64,000 nucleotides of DNA, from positions 40,878 to 104,877 of the forward strand of contig JAIXHJ010000017.1 in NCBI GenBank assembly GCA_030145845.1, given 5' to 3'. This DNA comes from Pseudomonadota bacterium (lineage in GTDB: Bacteria; Pseudomonadota; Gammaproteobacteria; Pseudomonadales; Oceanobacteraceae). Under the pieces are notes generated by a model. The model saw only the letters and a program-made list of their open reading frames with translations. It ran no database searches and was not told the origin of the DNA. Position 1 is the first letter of the stretch, and each line of letters starts with the position of its first letter. A program made the translations under genes and the position numbers. This document shows, piece by piece, positions 1 to 8,514 of the stretch.

Positions 1-1
1 C

Positions 2-1030
2 TGGCACAGCACACAGGCCAACGCCTGTGAGCCGGATCAGCACATTGTCCGCGTCGTCGCTGTCGACCGCGATGTGTGGCTGGTCAGCGATGGCCGCAGC
101 AGCTTCCGCGCCGTACTGGCCGGCAGTTACCGCTACCATCATCCGCAGGCGCAGGAGCAACCCTGCGTCGGTGACTGGGTGTGCGTTGAAACTCCGGCCG
201 GCAGTCATTTAGCGGTTATTCAGTCGCTGCTGCCCCGGCATACCAGCCTGCGGCGCAAATCCGCCGGCGACAGCGTTGATTACCAGATGATTGCCGCCAA
301 CCCGGATGTCGTGGTGTTGGTCACCGACTGTCAGCAGGATTTTAATATCCGGCGTCTGGAACGCTATCTGGTGATGATTGCCGACGGTGGTGCCGAAGCC
401 GTGATCCTGCTGACGAAAACCGATCTGGTCAGTGCTGACGACATTCAGGCCTTGCTGGACAGCATGCGCACGGCCGGCATTCACAGCCGGGTCCTGACGC
501 TGAGCAACGTTACCCGGGACGGGCTGGATGAATTTATGCAGTTGCTGCAGCCGCAGAAAACCTATTGTTTTGTCGGCTCTTCCGGTGTCGGCAAAAGTAC
601 CCTGGTGAATTATCTGCTCGGCCGCGAACGGCAGCAGACCCAGACCGTCAGCGGCACCGGCGAAGGCCGCCACACCACGGTGCGGCGGGAATTATTTATG
701 CTGGATAACGGCGCCCTGATTATTGATAACCCAGGTATGCGTGAGTTCGGCATTATGGGCGCAGACAGCGGCATTGCCGGCAGCTATGACGATATTCTGC
801 AGGCCGCCGCACACTGCCGTTACCGCAACTGCACCCATACCGATGAACCCGGCTGTGCCGTGCGCGATGCCATTAGCGCGGCCGGTATCAGTCAGCAACA
901 CTTTGATAACTACCGCAAGATCAGCGAAGAAGCGGATTTTCACGATTTATCCTATGCGGAAAAACGCAGAAAAGACCGCGACTTCGGCAAATTTATCAAA
1001 GAAAAGAAAAAGCACATCCGCAAAAAATAA
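2..1030 (+). CDS. rsgA: RsgA ribosome small-subunit-dependent GTPase (5' end cut by window edge)
   Basis: The reading frame is open to base 2, so the true start lies left of the window. RsgA is a circularly permuted GTPase that helps late maturation of the 30S ribosomal subunit in the cytoplasm. The permuted order is visible: a G4-type motif (TKTDL, about 414-428) comes before the P-loop GSSGVGKST (about 571-597), and the G3-type DNPGM follows (about 727-741). A C-terminal zinc knuckle of the CX4CXHX5C type (CRYRNCTHTDEPGC, about 823-864) completes the family pattern. It ends in a lysine-rich tail and converges on tgpA with a 5-bp gap. Family assignment is firm. Confidence 0.95.
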   Translation, partial: WHSTQANACEPDQHIVRVVAVDRDVWLVSDGRSSFRAVLAGSYRYHHPQAQEQPCVGDWVCVETPAGSHLAVIQSLLPRHTSLRRKSAGDSVDYQMIAANPDVVVLVTDCQQDFNIRRLERYLVMIADGGAEAVILLTKTDLVSADDIQALLDSMRTAGIHSRVLTLSNVTRDGLDEFMQLLQPQKTYCFVGSSGVGKSTLVNYLLGRERQQTQTVSGTGEGRHTTVRRELFMLDNGALIIDNPGMREFGIMGADSGIAGSYDDILQAAAHCRYRNCTHTDEPGCAVRDAISAAGISQQHFDNYRKISEEADFHDLSYAEKRRKDRDFGKFIKEKKKHIRKK

Positions 1031-1035
1031 CCGCC

Positions 1036-3228
1036 TCAGCGGTGGCTGAAACTGACCTCAGCCACTAGCCGGCGGATCTCTTCCGTGTCCACCTGCTGAC
1101 CAGCATAAATAACCGCGTCCACCAGCTCCGCCAGGCGCTGCAGAGCGGCCTGTTCACCGTACACCTGCTGTACCTGCAGCAGCCATTCATGCAGCAACTG
1201 CGACGATGGCCGCGCCGGCAGGCGGCACTGACTGATACGCTGCAGATGCCAGAGATAAAAACGCAGCGCAGCGGCAGCATCCCGGGGCTGATAATGTTTT
1301 ATTTTCCAGCGGCTGATGGCGGCATACAGTGGTGGCAGCCAGTAGCGCCGGCTGAACCAGGCCAGCACGCCGGCCAGCGCCAGCAACAGCCACAATGGCC
1401 ACAGGCTCACCAGCAGCAGACGCAGGAAAGCCAGTAATAAAATCACGCCATGACTGAGCATTAACCACAGGCTGCCCAGCAGAGCACTGCCGCTGAATTC
1501 ACCGGCACCGGCCTGCTGCTGGCGGTGCTGTATGTCTTCGGCATAACGGGAAATCTGTTCCGCCACCGAGGTGCCCGGCTGACCATCGGGCAGACGGTAA
1601 TAGGCCGTCGGTTCAAACGTGACCCAGCGGCCATCAATCCAGGCTTCGGTCCAGGCGTGACCATCAATGGCACGGATTTCAAAATAACCGGTCAGCGGGT
1701 TCTGACTGCTGGCACTGAAACCCGTGACCAGCCGTGCCGGAATATTCAGGCTGCGCAGCATGATGGTCATGGCACTGGCAAAATGTTCACAGTGCCCCTG
1801 TTTATCGTCGAATAAAAAGCGGCTCAGCGGGGTATAACCCTGGGAGCTGAGAACCGAATCAAAGCTGTATTCATAACCGTTGCGCAGATGCTGCTCCAGC
1901 AGCTGCGCTTTTTCGTAAGGGTTTTTACCCGCTGCTGTTACCTGATACGCCAGCCGCAGAATACGCGAATCAAAATCCCGCGGCAGCTGCAGATCGGCTT
2001 TGCCCGCCGCCGTCGCGTGCGAAACCAGTCGCTTGTCCTGACGCTCATACGTGGAGCTGACGGTGTAACGCATGCCCGGCTGCAACATGCCCGGCAACAG
2101 CGGCTGGGCAAACTGATCGAGAGCAATCACAGTGGACGGCACCCACAGGGCAACCGGGTCCGGTGCCACCGGCAACCAGGCCGGCATCGGCTGTTCAATG
2201 GTGATGGTATAACGGAACCGCGTAGCCGCTGCCTGCTGCTCTGCCGCCGGATTAATCACCGCCTTACCGCTGCGGTCAGTGTGCAGTTTGCGCGAAATAT
2301 CTTCCCGTGCGGAGTGCCAGCGGCTGCCATCGAAAGTATCAAAGGTGCGCACCTTGAGATAAGTGCCGTGCGTGGCTTTCATGCGCGCCACCACCGCATT
2401 CAGATCCACCAGACCGCTGCGCTCCGGATTTCGGATATCAAAGCTTTCGTTAAAGCCGTCGTAATGGTAGCCATCATGATTAATCTGCGACAGGTCGGTA
2501 ATTTCCTGCAGCTGGTCATACTGCTGCTGACTGCTGTTCTGCGGTGCCGCCGGTGGCTGATACGGGTCAGCAAAACTCTGCCGCGCCGAACCTTCCCAGG
2601 CAGAATTCTGATAAAAATCGGCCGCAGAGGATTCCTGCGCCCCCCAGTGCAGCGGCGCCAGCCGCGGGATCAGCAGATAAAAAATAACCGCCAGCGCCAT
2701 GCTCAGCAGTGCCATGCCGGCCCGCTGGCCAGCGCCGGGGCCGGGCAGATCCGCCGTTGCCGCGCCACGGTCCAGCCAGGCTTCACTGAGGGAAAAAGCG
2801 GCCAGCAGACAATAAGCCGCCATCACCAGCAGGTAACTGCCACTGTCAGCTTCCGCCGCCCCGACCAGCAGCAGCACAAAGCTCACCAGCTGCAGCAGAT
2901 AAAATTTGCGGTAATGGTTCAGCTGTACGTTCAGTGCCAGCGTGGTGGCCAGCAACAGGGCGCCCAGCGCGGTCATCAGACCGTGGCTGAACACCAGTGC
3001 CGGAAAGGCCAGCAGTCCGGCCACTGCCAGACCATCGGCCAGCGTTTTATTACGCTGCGGGTTGTCCCGCGCGTCCCAGCCTTTTTTCAGCGTCACAATA
3101 TTCAGCGGCAGCAGAACAAGAAACAACAGCCCCCCCGCCGGGGCAGACAGCAGCGCCCCCGCGGCGCCGGCGGCCGCCACGCTCAGCTGCAGCGCCAGCC
3201 AGAATAATCCCTGCGAACGCGCCATCAT
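1036..3228 (-). CDS. tgpA: TgpA-like transglutaminase-core membrane protein (DUF3488/DUF4129 type)
   Basis: A 730-residue inner-membrane protein. The first ~215 residues are strongly hydrophobic with several membrane segments. A periplasmic transglutaminase-like core follows, with the expected Cys (GHCEHFASAM, near residue 479), His (GHAWTEAW, near 523) and acidic position (FEPT, near 538). Another hydrophobic stretch lies near 590-640 and a cytoplasmic tail follows. Pseudomonas TgpA is an essential protein with transglutaminase activity in its periplasmic domain; its substrate is not settled as far as I know. Its start overlaps the stop of the upstream DUF58 gene by 4 nt, so the two are translationally coupled in a moxR-DUF58-tgpA operon. 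Confidence 0.88.
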   Translation of the reverse strand: MMARSQGLFWLALQLSVAAAGAAGALLSAPAGGLLFLVLLPLNIVTLKKGWDARDNPQRNKTLADGLAVAGLLAFPALVFSHGLMTALGALLLATTLALNVQLNHYRKFYLLQLVSFVLLLVGAAEADSGSYLLVMAAYCLLAAFSLSEAWLDRGAATADLPGPGAGQRAGMALLSMALAVIFYLLIPRLAPLHWGAQESSAADFYQNSAWEGSARQSFADPYQPPAAPQNSSQQQYDQLQEITDLSQINHDGYHYDGFNESFDIRNPERSGLVDLNAVVARMKATHGTYLKVRTFDTFDGSRWHSAREDISRKLHTDRSGKAVINPAAEQQAAATRFRYTITIEQPMPAWLPVAPDPVALWVPSTVIALDQFAQPLLPGMLQPGMRYTVSSTYERQDKRLVSHATAAGKADLQLPRDFDSRILRLAYQVTAAGKNPYEKAQLLEQHLRNGYEYSFDSVLSSQGYTPLSRFLFDDKQGHCEHFASAMTIMLRSLNIPARLVTGFSASSQNPLTGYFEIRAIDGHAWTEAWIDGRWVTFEPTAYYRLPDGQPGTSVAEQISRYAEDIQHRQQQAGAGEFSGSALLGSLWLMLSHGVILLLAFLRLLLVSLWPLWLLLALAGVLAWFSRRYWLPPLYAAISRWKIKHYQPRDAAAALRFYLWHLQRISQCRLPARPSSQLLHEWLLQVQQVYGEQAALQRLAELVDAVIYAGQQVDTEEIRRLVAEVSFSHR

Positions 3229-4454
3229 GCGGAAAATACCTGATGCAGTTTGCTTAACCGGTGCAGATCGAGACGCATCACACCCTCCGCCGTCTGCCGC
3301 CAGCCTTCGGCATACTGTTGCAGTGGCTGGCGGAAACTGTCGTCGTTATACACCACGTCCAGATGAGCGCGGGTATCAGGCAGGGTCAGCGGCTGACTGG
3401 CGCGGCGGATTGTCATCAGCAGCGGCGGCTCCTGCGCTTCTGCCAGCGTCTGCGTGACCAGCTGCTGATAACTCTGGCTGCCGTCATCCTGCACATAGGC
3501 CAGTGCCAGCAGTGCTTCGGCAATATTCTGTGCACCGGCGTCCAGCGTCAGTTTCAGCGGCCGCCGGCCACCCACCACCAGTGTCAGCTTCAGCTGCTGC
3601 CGCTGGGCATAACGCAGCATGGAAGCGGCGATCTGAATGGCGTATTCAAAAGTGTTATCGGCGCCGTCGCCCAGAGCGTTGCCCTGCTGACCATCCACGA
3701 CCACCAGCCAGCAGGGCGTGTCATAACTGTGATATTCACGCACCACCAGCTGCTGCTGACGGGCTGACGCCGCCCAGTGCACGGTTTTCAGGGAATCGCC
3801 GGCGCGGTAATCACGCACCCCGGCGAAATCGCTGTGAGCGCTGCGCGGCAGAAACGAATCCGCCCCGGCCAGTACCGGATTACCGCTGGCCGGCAACGGC
3901 AGCTGACGGATGCGGAAGGTCTTCGGCGCCACCACAATGTGGCTGTCGGCTACCGGCACCCTGACATGCCGTTCAACAAAACCAAAAGGCCAGGCACAGC
4001 TGAGCTGCGGCGCCGGCAGCAGAAAGACACCGCGCTGTTCACACGGATACGACAGTGTCACCGCTTCACCGGCCGCCGCGCGCGCCAGAAAATGGCAGCG
4101 GCTTTCCGCCGGCGCCTGCTGATTGCCGGGGATCTGTTCGCAGATACGCAGAAAGAAAACCGGCGCCGGCGTGGCAAATTCATACTGCAGCTGCAGCGTC
4201 TGGCCGGCGGTGGCCTGCCCCAGCTGCTGCCGCGACAGACTCAGCCGGCGCAGGCTCCACCAGGGCATCAGCCAGCTGATGGCGATCAGCGACAGCATCA
4301 GCGCCAGCAGGCCGTACAGCAGAGCAATGCCACGGTTCCAGGCGATGAGAAAGCACAGCAGCGACATCAGCCATAGAAAGCGGTGAGCGTTCACATACTT
4401 TGCCAGCCAGCTGCTGAGCGGGCGCAGCCGGGTTTGCAGCGCAGAAGAACTCAT
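3225..4454 (-). CDS. DUF58 domain protein, MoxR-associated
   Basis: A 409-residue protein with two closely spaced N-terminal membrane segments (about residues 25-62), then a mostly beta region, then the DUF58 signature around residue 211 (GVRDYRAGDSLKTVHWAAS). DUF58 proteins have a von Willebrand factor A-like fold and almost always sit beside MoxR AAA+ ATPases and transglutaminase-like proteins, as here. The role is probably chaperone-assisted assembly or activation of an envelope complex, which is inference from context. The gene starts 2 nt after the moxR stop and overlaps tgpA by 4 nt. Confidence 0.85.
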   Translation of the reverse strand: MSSSALQTRLRPLSSWLAKYVNAHRFLWLMSLLCFLIAWNRGIALLYGLLALMLSLIAISWLMPWWSLRRLSLSRQQLGQATAGQTLQLQYEFATPAPVFFLRICEQIPGNQQAPAESRCHFLARAAAGEAVTLSYPCEQRGVFLLPAPQLSCAWPFGFVERHVRVPVADSHIVVAPKTFRIRQLPLPASGNPVLAGADSFLPRSAHSDFAGVRDYRAGDSLKTVHWAASARQQQLVVREYHSYDTPCWLVVVDGQQGNALGDGADNTFEYAIQIAASMLRYAQRQQLKLTLVVGGRRPLKLTLDAGAQNIAEALLALAYVQDDGSQSYQQLVTQTLAEAQEPPLLMTIRRASQPLTLPDTRAHLDVVYNDDSFRQPLQQYAEGWRQTAEGVMRLDLHRLSKLHQVFSA

Positions 4455-4456
4455 TA

Positions 4457-5506
4457 TCAGCGCTTGTCCTGCGCGCCATCGCCCTGGGGATAATCCGGTA
4501 CCGGCACAGCAGCAATCAGCTGTTTCCAGAAGGCCGCACGGTCATCCTGCTGCAGGGCAGCATCGCGGAACAGCATACGGTGGCCCAGCACCGGCTCCAG
4601 CAGTGGCCGCACCAGCTCCGGGGTGACCGCTTTTTTGCCGTTCAGTAACGCCAGTGCCCGCGCCGCCCGCATCAGCGCCAGCGAACCGCGTGGGCTGGCA
4701 CCCAGCCGCACCCCCGGCTGACGCCGGGTTTCGCGCACCAGCTGACTGATATAACGCGCGCTGGCTTCGGTAATCACAATTTTTTCCGCCTGCGCCTGCA
4801 GAGCCTGCAGCAGACTTTCGTTGAGCAGAGGTTTCAGCCGGTCGAGCGGATGGCCGTTCAGCTGCGCCATCATCATCGCCACTTCCTGCTGTTCACTCGG
4901 ATAGCCGAGCGTCAGCCGCATAAAAAAGCGGTCGAGCTGCGCTTCCGGCAGCGGAAAGGTGCCGCTGAATTCCACCGGATTCTGGGTGGCAATTACCATA
5001 AAGGGGTCGGGCAGGCTGTAGGTTTTGCGGTCGGCGGTTACGGTGCCTTCGGCCATGGCTTCCAGCAGGGCCGACTGGGTGCGGGGTGTGGCGCGGTTGA
5101 TTTCATCGGCAAGCAGAATATTGGTGAACACCGGGCCGGGCATAAAATGGAATTTATGCTCTTCGCTGTTGTAGACGCTGATGCCGGTAATATCCGACGG
5201 CATCAGGTCCGGCGTGCACTGGATGCGTTTCATGCGCAGTGTCAGCGCCTGGCTCAGCGCCCGCGCCAGCGTCGTTTTGCCCAGCCCCGGGGCATCTTCC
5301 AGCAGCAGATGACCACGGCACAACAGACTGACCAGCACCAGCTTCAGTTTTTCGCCGTCGGTCTGCACCACCTGCGCCAGTGCCTGCTGCAACTGCTGCA
5401 GCAGACGCTGTGCTTTATCCGGGCCGCGCTCTGGCGCCTTGTCCGCCGCTGCGGAGCTGCCGTCCGGGTCACCCGGGTTATAAGGTGGTGGTGTGACGAT
5501 GGCCAT
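4457..5506 (-). CDS. MoxR-family AAA+ ATPase
   Basis: A 349-residue AAA+ ATPase. Walker A is APGLGKTTLARAL (near residue 75), Walker B is LLADEINRATPRTQSALLEA (near 133), and a sensor-1 motif ATQNPVE follows. I chose ATG at 5506 because AAGGA lies just upstream at a suitable distance; the frame stays open to 5599 but that extension has no ribosome site and an unlikely basic composition. MoxR proteins act as chaperone-like ATPases that mature partner complexes, usually with VWA/DUF58 proteins. It is first of three leftward genes. A proline-rich, low-complexity N-terminus precedes the AAA+ domain. Confidence 0.9.
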   Translation of the reverse strand: MAIVTPPPYNPGDPDGSSAAADKAPERGPDKAQRLLQQLQQALAQVVQTDGEKLKLVLVSLLCRGHLLLEDAPGLGKTTLARALSQALTLRMKRIQCTPDLMPSDITGISVYNSEEHKFHFMPGPVFTNILLADEINRATPRTQSALLEAMAEGTVTADRKTYSLPDPFMVIATQNPVEFSGTFPLPEAQLDRFFMRLTLGYPSEQQEVAMMMAQLNGHPLDRLKPLLNESLLQALQAQAEKIVITEASARYISQLVRETRRQPGVRLGASPRGSLALMRAARALALLNGKKAVTPELVRPLLEPVLGHRMLFRDAALQQDDRAAFWKQLIAAVPVPDYPQGDGAQDKR

Positions 5507-5670
5507 GGGGATTTCCTTGTCAGAATCTGTGCGCTGAGTATGCCGTTTAAAACGCCGTATTTCAGCATATCTGCGCAGCCTGTGCCGGGCGCAGGTCACA
5601 GCCGGCGGCGCTGCTGGTGCTTTTTGCTGCCTTTGTATTCTCTTTCCGTTGCCTGACTCATTTTTTCAAT

Positions 5671-5691
5671 CCGTCTCTGCTATACAGACGG
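5671..5691. promoter_or_regulatory. inverted repeat overlapping a TATACA box upstream of the CoA-transferase gene
   Basis: Six-base arms CCGTCT (5671-5676) and AGACGG (5686-5691) flank a 9-base centre. TATACA at 5681-5686 could be a -10 element, but I see no convincing -35 at the usual distance. It lies 33 bp before the start at 5724. It could be an operator or a leader hairpin; this is weak evidence. Confidence 0.3.
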
Positions 5692-5723
5692 GAACACCAA
5701 CCGGCACGGAGCCAGAGAAAAGT

Positions 5724-7040
5724 ATGCGCTGGGACGACCACTACAACGCCAAACGGCTGACACCCGATCAGGCCGCCGATCAGCTGACCGATGCCAGCAA
5801 CCTGATTCTGGGCATGAGCATGGCCATGCCGCCGGTGCTGATTCAGGCACTGGCCGCCGCCTTCCGCGCCGACCGGCTGCCGCCACTGAATATCTATTAC
5901 ATGCACGGCACCGAGGCCATCGCCCAACACCTGCTGACGGATGAGATGACGGGGAAGTTCACGCCGCGCTGCCTGTTTCTCAGCGGCCACGACCGGCGTG
6001 CCATTCAGCAGCTGCGCGATAAACACTGGGTGGAATTTGTGCCGGCGGTGTTTCACCACGTCGGCCGCCTGTTAACGCAGCAGATCGAACCGGACTGTTT
6101 TATGGTGACGGTATCACCGATGGACAAACACGGTTATTTCAGTCTCGGCACCAATGCCGATTACGGCGCCTCGGTGATCCGCAAAGCGAAAAAAGTGATC
6201 GTCGAAGTGAACCGTTATATGCCGCGCACCTTTGGCGAATGTTCAGTGCATATCTCCGAAATCGACGGTCTGATTGAAGCCGATACGCCGTTAAGCGAAC
6301 TGGCTGAGGCCGAATCCACTGAAACCGACTGGGCCATTGCCCGTCAGGTGGTGGAGCACATCCATGACGGCGACACCCTGCAGATGGGCGTCGGCGGGGT
6401 GCCGGCGGCGGTGCTGCGGTTACTGGAACATCATCAGGATCTGGGGCTGCATTCGGAGCTGTTCTGCCCGTCGATGGTGAACCTGATAGAAAAAGGGGTG
6501 ATCAATGGCCGCCGCAAACGTCTGATGCAGCACAAACACGTCTACACACTGGCGCTCGGCGACCGTGCCATGTACGACTTTATGGACGACAACCCGTCCA
6601 TCGTCGGTTACCCCGCCTCCTGGGTGAACGACCCCTGTGTGATCCGTGAAAATCCGGCCATGGTATCGGTCAACTCTGCCATCGAAGTGGATATCAGCGG
6701 CCAGATCAACGCCGAAACCATCCGCGGCACGCCGTTCTCGGGCACCGGTGGCCAGCTGGACTTTGTCCGCGGCGCCTACGCATCCCATGGCGGCCGCTCC
6801 TTTATTGCCCTGCACTCCACTGCCAGAGACGGCAGCCTGAGCCGTATCGTGCCGCAGCTGGCCGGTGGCACGGTCACTGACACCCGCATGGATGCACATT
6901 TTGTGGTAACCGAATACGGCTGCGTCAATCTTAAAGGACTGTCATTAGCCCAGCGTGCCCGGGCGCTGATCGGCATTGCCCACCCGCATTTCCGTGAACA
7001 GCTGGAAAATCAGGCCAGAACCCTGGGTATGCTCAGCTGA
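5724..7040 (+). CDS. acetyl-CoA hydrolase/transferase family protein (4-hydroxybutyrate CoA-transferase-like)
   Basis: A 438-residue member of the acetyl-CoA hydrolase/transferase family, which moves CoA between acyl groups or hydrolyses acyl-CoA. The C-terminal half carries the family signature SGTGGQLDFVRGA followed by GGRSFIAL, and later VVTEYGCVNLKGLS. An upstream in-frame start at 5649 is possible, but 5724 has a GGAG/GAGA stretch just before it and gives the usual family length. The substrate cannot be read from sequence: acetate, propionate, butyrate or 4-hydroxybutyrate are all options. It stands alone, divergent from moxR, and ends at a strong terminator. Confidence 0.88.
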   Translation: MRWDDHYNAKRLTPDQAADQLTDASNLILGMSMAMPPVLIQALAAAFRADRLPPLNIYYMHGTEAIAQHLLTDEMTGKFTPRCLFLSGHDRRAIQQLRDKHWVEFVPAVFHHVGRLLTQQIEPDCFMVTVSPMDKHGYFSLGTNADYGASVIRKAKKVIVEVNRYMPRTFGECSVHISEIDGLIEADTPLSELAEAESTETDWAIARQVVEHIHDGDTLQMGVGGVPAAVLRLLEHHQDLGLHSELFCPSMVNLIEKGVINGRRKRLMQHKHVYTLALGDRAMYDFMDDNPSIVGYPASWVNDPCVIRENPAMVSVNSAIEVDISGQINAETIRGTPFSGTGGQLDFVRGAYASHGGRSFIALHSTARDGSLSRIVPQLAGGTVTDTRMDAHFVVTEYGCVNLKGLSLAQRARALIGIAHPHFREQLENQARTLGMLS

Positions 7041-7047
7041 CGGCCAC

Positions 7048-7087
7048 AAAAAAGCCGCGTGGCCCCCACCCGGAACCACGCGGCTTT
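7048..7087. terminator. bidirectional rho-independent terminator
   Basis: Arms AAAGCCGCGTGG (7051-7062) and CCACGCGGCTTT (7076-7087) are perfect complements over 12 bp with a 13-base loop. A-rich sequence at 7048-7053 gives a U-tract for leftward transcripts. It serves the CoA-transferase gene from the left and the small leftward ORF ending at 7103 from the right. Confidence 0.85.
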
Positions 7088-7102
7088 GGTGAGCGTCGGT
7101 AC

Positions 7103-7240
7103 TCAGCGCGCCACTTTGGCAGGCATCACACAGACACGGTCACCGTAGTAATTATCAGCGTAATTACACACCGGTACGGCGGTCTGACGGCTGGTTTTAT
7201 GACGTACAACTTTGCTGGCGATGTTCTTAACAGTTTTCAT
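7103..7240 (-). CDS. small basic protein of unknown function (45 aa), divergent from sahR
   Basis: I do not recognise this protein. From ATG at 7240 it encodes 45 residues: a basic N-terminus (MKTVKNIASKVVRHKTSRQ), then a Tyr/Asn/Asp-rich centre with two cysteines (VCNYADNYYGDRVCVM). There is no membrane segment or signal peptide. GGAG sits 9 bases before the ATG, a strong terminator follows the stop by 15 bp, and the upstream region is the inverted-repeat array shared with sahR. These three points support a real gene. The frame extends to 7333 without a better ribosome site, so I prefer the short form. Confidence 0.5.
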   Translation of the reverse strand: MKTVKNIASKVVRHKTSRQTAVPVCNYADNYYGDRVCVMPAKVAR

Positions 7241-7361
7241 TCCCTGTATCTCCGGTTGCTCTGCCCTGGGTCTGTCTGCAGTCAGGGCGGTCATTGGTCT
7301 GTGGCGGCCGTAATTGGCTGAGCCGATGAGCAAAGAATAGGGATCGGCAGCCGATAGTTGA

Positions 7362-7424
7362 AATCAAAGTTTTCACTAACCTTGATTGATAATAGCTATA
7401 TTAAATCAAACAGCAGACTTTGAT
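7362..7424. promoter_or_regulatory. two distal inverted-repeat pairs upstream of sahR
   Basis: AATCAA (7362-7367) pairs with TTGATT (7382-7387) across 14 bases. ATCAAA (7405-7410) pairs with TTTGAT (7419-7424) across 8 bases. Both use the same ATCAAA/TTTGAT core as the perfect palindrome at 7443-7468. The set may be a multi-site operator for the ArsR-type regulator encoded downstream, or shared control with the divergent small ORF. Confidence 0.45.
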
Positions 7425-7442
7425 AGCCACAACACCTGAAAA

Positions 7443-7468
7443 CCTATATCAAAAAAATTTGATATAGG
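7443..7468. promoter_or_regulatory. perfect 11-bp inverted repeat, probable SahR operator
   Basis: CCTATATCAAA (7443-7453) and TTTGATATAGG (7458-7468) are perfect complements around AAAA. An 11-bp perfect arm directly before an ArsR-family gene strongly suggests the autoregulatory operator. The right arm contains TTGATA at 7459-7464, which fits the -35 of the sahR promoter, so bound protein would block RNA polymerase. Confidence 0.7.
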
Positions 7469-7494
7469 TAAGAAAGCCCCCTACACTGCGCCCA
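7459..7494 (+). promoter_or_regulatory. predicted sigma70-type promoter of the sahR-metK-ahcY-metF operon, possibly leaderless
   Basis: TTGATA (7459-7464) and TACACT (7482-7487) are separated by 17 bases, the ideal spacing. Transcription would begin about 7494, which is the A of the sahR ATG. No Shine-Dalgarno sequence precedes that ATG (C-rich sequence instead), so a leaderless transcript fits. Confidence 0.55.
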
Positions 7495-8495
7495 TGCCTG
7501 ATAACACCCACGCCACCGTCTCCGCTGAACAGCTTGCCCGCGCCAGTAAAGCGGCCGGAGATACCCTGCGCCTGAGCATTCTGCAGCTGCTGGGTCAGGG
7601 ATCGTTCGGGGTTATGGAGCTGTGTCATGTGTTCGGCATCCGCCAGTCCGGCATGAGTCACCACCTGAAAGTGCTGGCAACAGCCGGGCTGGTAAACACC
7701 CAGCGTGAAGGTAACAGTATTTTTTACCGCCGCCCGCTGATCAGCGGCCACAGCCCCTGGGAACAGTGGCTGCGGGCAACCTTCGCCGCCATTGATGCCG
7801 GCGACGCCCTGGCCGGTGACGGCTACCGCCGCGGCCTGGCGGAAGTACTGCAGGAAAGAACCCGTGCCTGTGCTGACTTTTTCGCCCGCAATGCCGAGGC
7901 ATTCCGCGAGCAGCAGGATCTGATCGCTTCTTATGATCAGTACGGTGAGGCACTGGAAGCTATTCTGGCTTCCTATACCGGCCCCAGCAGCTACGCTTTG
8001 GAAGTCGGTCCCGGCGAAGGTGCCTTTCTGCCGGCGCTGGCTGCCCGCTTCCGCCAGGTACTGGCAGTGGATATCTCGCCGCAGATGCTGGAACAGGCGG
8101 GAATGACCGTGGCACAACACGGGCTGACGAATGTGCAGTGCGAACTGGGTGACACCCATGCCCTGCTCAGCCGGCAGACGGCGAACGTCGATTTTGCCGT
8201 GGCCAATATGGTGCTGCACCACGTGCCGGCACCCAAAACCATTTTTAACGATGTGGCGCAGTTGCTGAATGACCGCGGCACATTACTGGTGACGGACCTG
8301 TGCCGTCATGAACAGAGCTGGGCCAGAGAAAGCTGTGGTGATCTGTGGCTCGGATTTGATCCTGAGGATCTGTCTGACTGGGCACGGGAAGCCGGGCTGT
8401 CAGAAGGGCAGAGTCAGTTTCTTGGTTTAAGGAACGGATTTCAGATTCAGTTCCGTTTGTTTCATCGCGCACCCATAACAGACCCGGCGCGTTAA
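7494..8495 (+). CDS. sahR: SahR-type regulator: ArsR HTH fused to SAM-binding methyltransferase domain
   Basis: A 333-residue protein. Residues ~10-85 form a winged-helix ArsR domain (VMELCHVFGIRQSGMSHHLK, then the wing with EGNSIFYRR). Residues ~155-260 form a class I methyltransferase fold with motif I EVGPGEGAFLPAL and an acidic VDIS end of strand 2. This layout and the position ahead of metK, ahcY and metF match SahR, a proteobacterial regulator of the SAM/SAH cycle thought to sense SAH. It should repress its own operon and be relieved when SAH builds up; that part is inference from the family. It ends 19 bp before metK. Confidence 0.85.
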   Translation: MPDNTHATVSAEQLARASKAAGDTLRLSILQLLGQGSFGVMELCHVFGIRQSGMSHHLKVLATAGLVNTQREGNSIFYRRPLISGHSPWEQWLRATFAAIDAGDALAGDGYRRGLAEVLQERTRACADFFARNAEAFREQQDLIASYDQYGEALEAILASYTGPSSYALEVGPGEGAFLPALAARFRQVLAVDISPQMLEQAGMTVAQHGLTNVQCELGDTHALLSRQTANVDFAVANMVLHHVPAPKTIFNDVAQLLNDRGTLLVTDLCRHEQSWARESCGDLWLGFDPEDLSDWAREAGLSEGQSQFLGLRNGFQIQFRLFHRAPITDPAR

Positions 8496-8514
8496 CAACT
8501 TTTGAGGGCTTACC

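Noticed and set aside
1888..3207. 439-codon plus-strand open frame antisense to tgpA
   Set aside because: It is a shadow frame of a GC-rich gene: Arg/Gln/His-rich, no domain, no ribosome site, while the minus strand encodes a clear TgpA.
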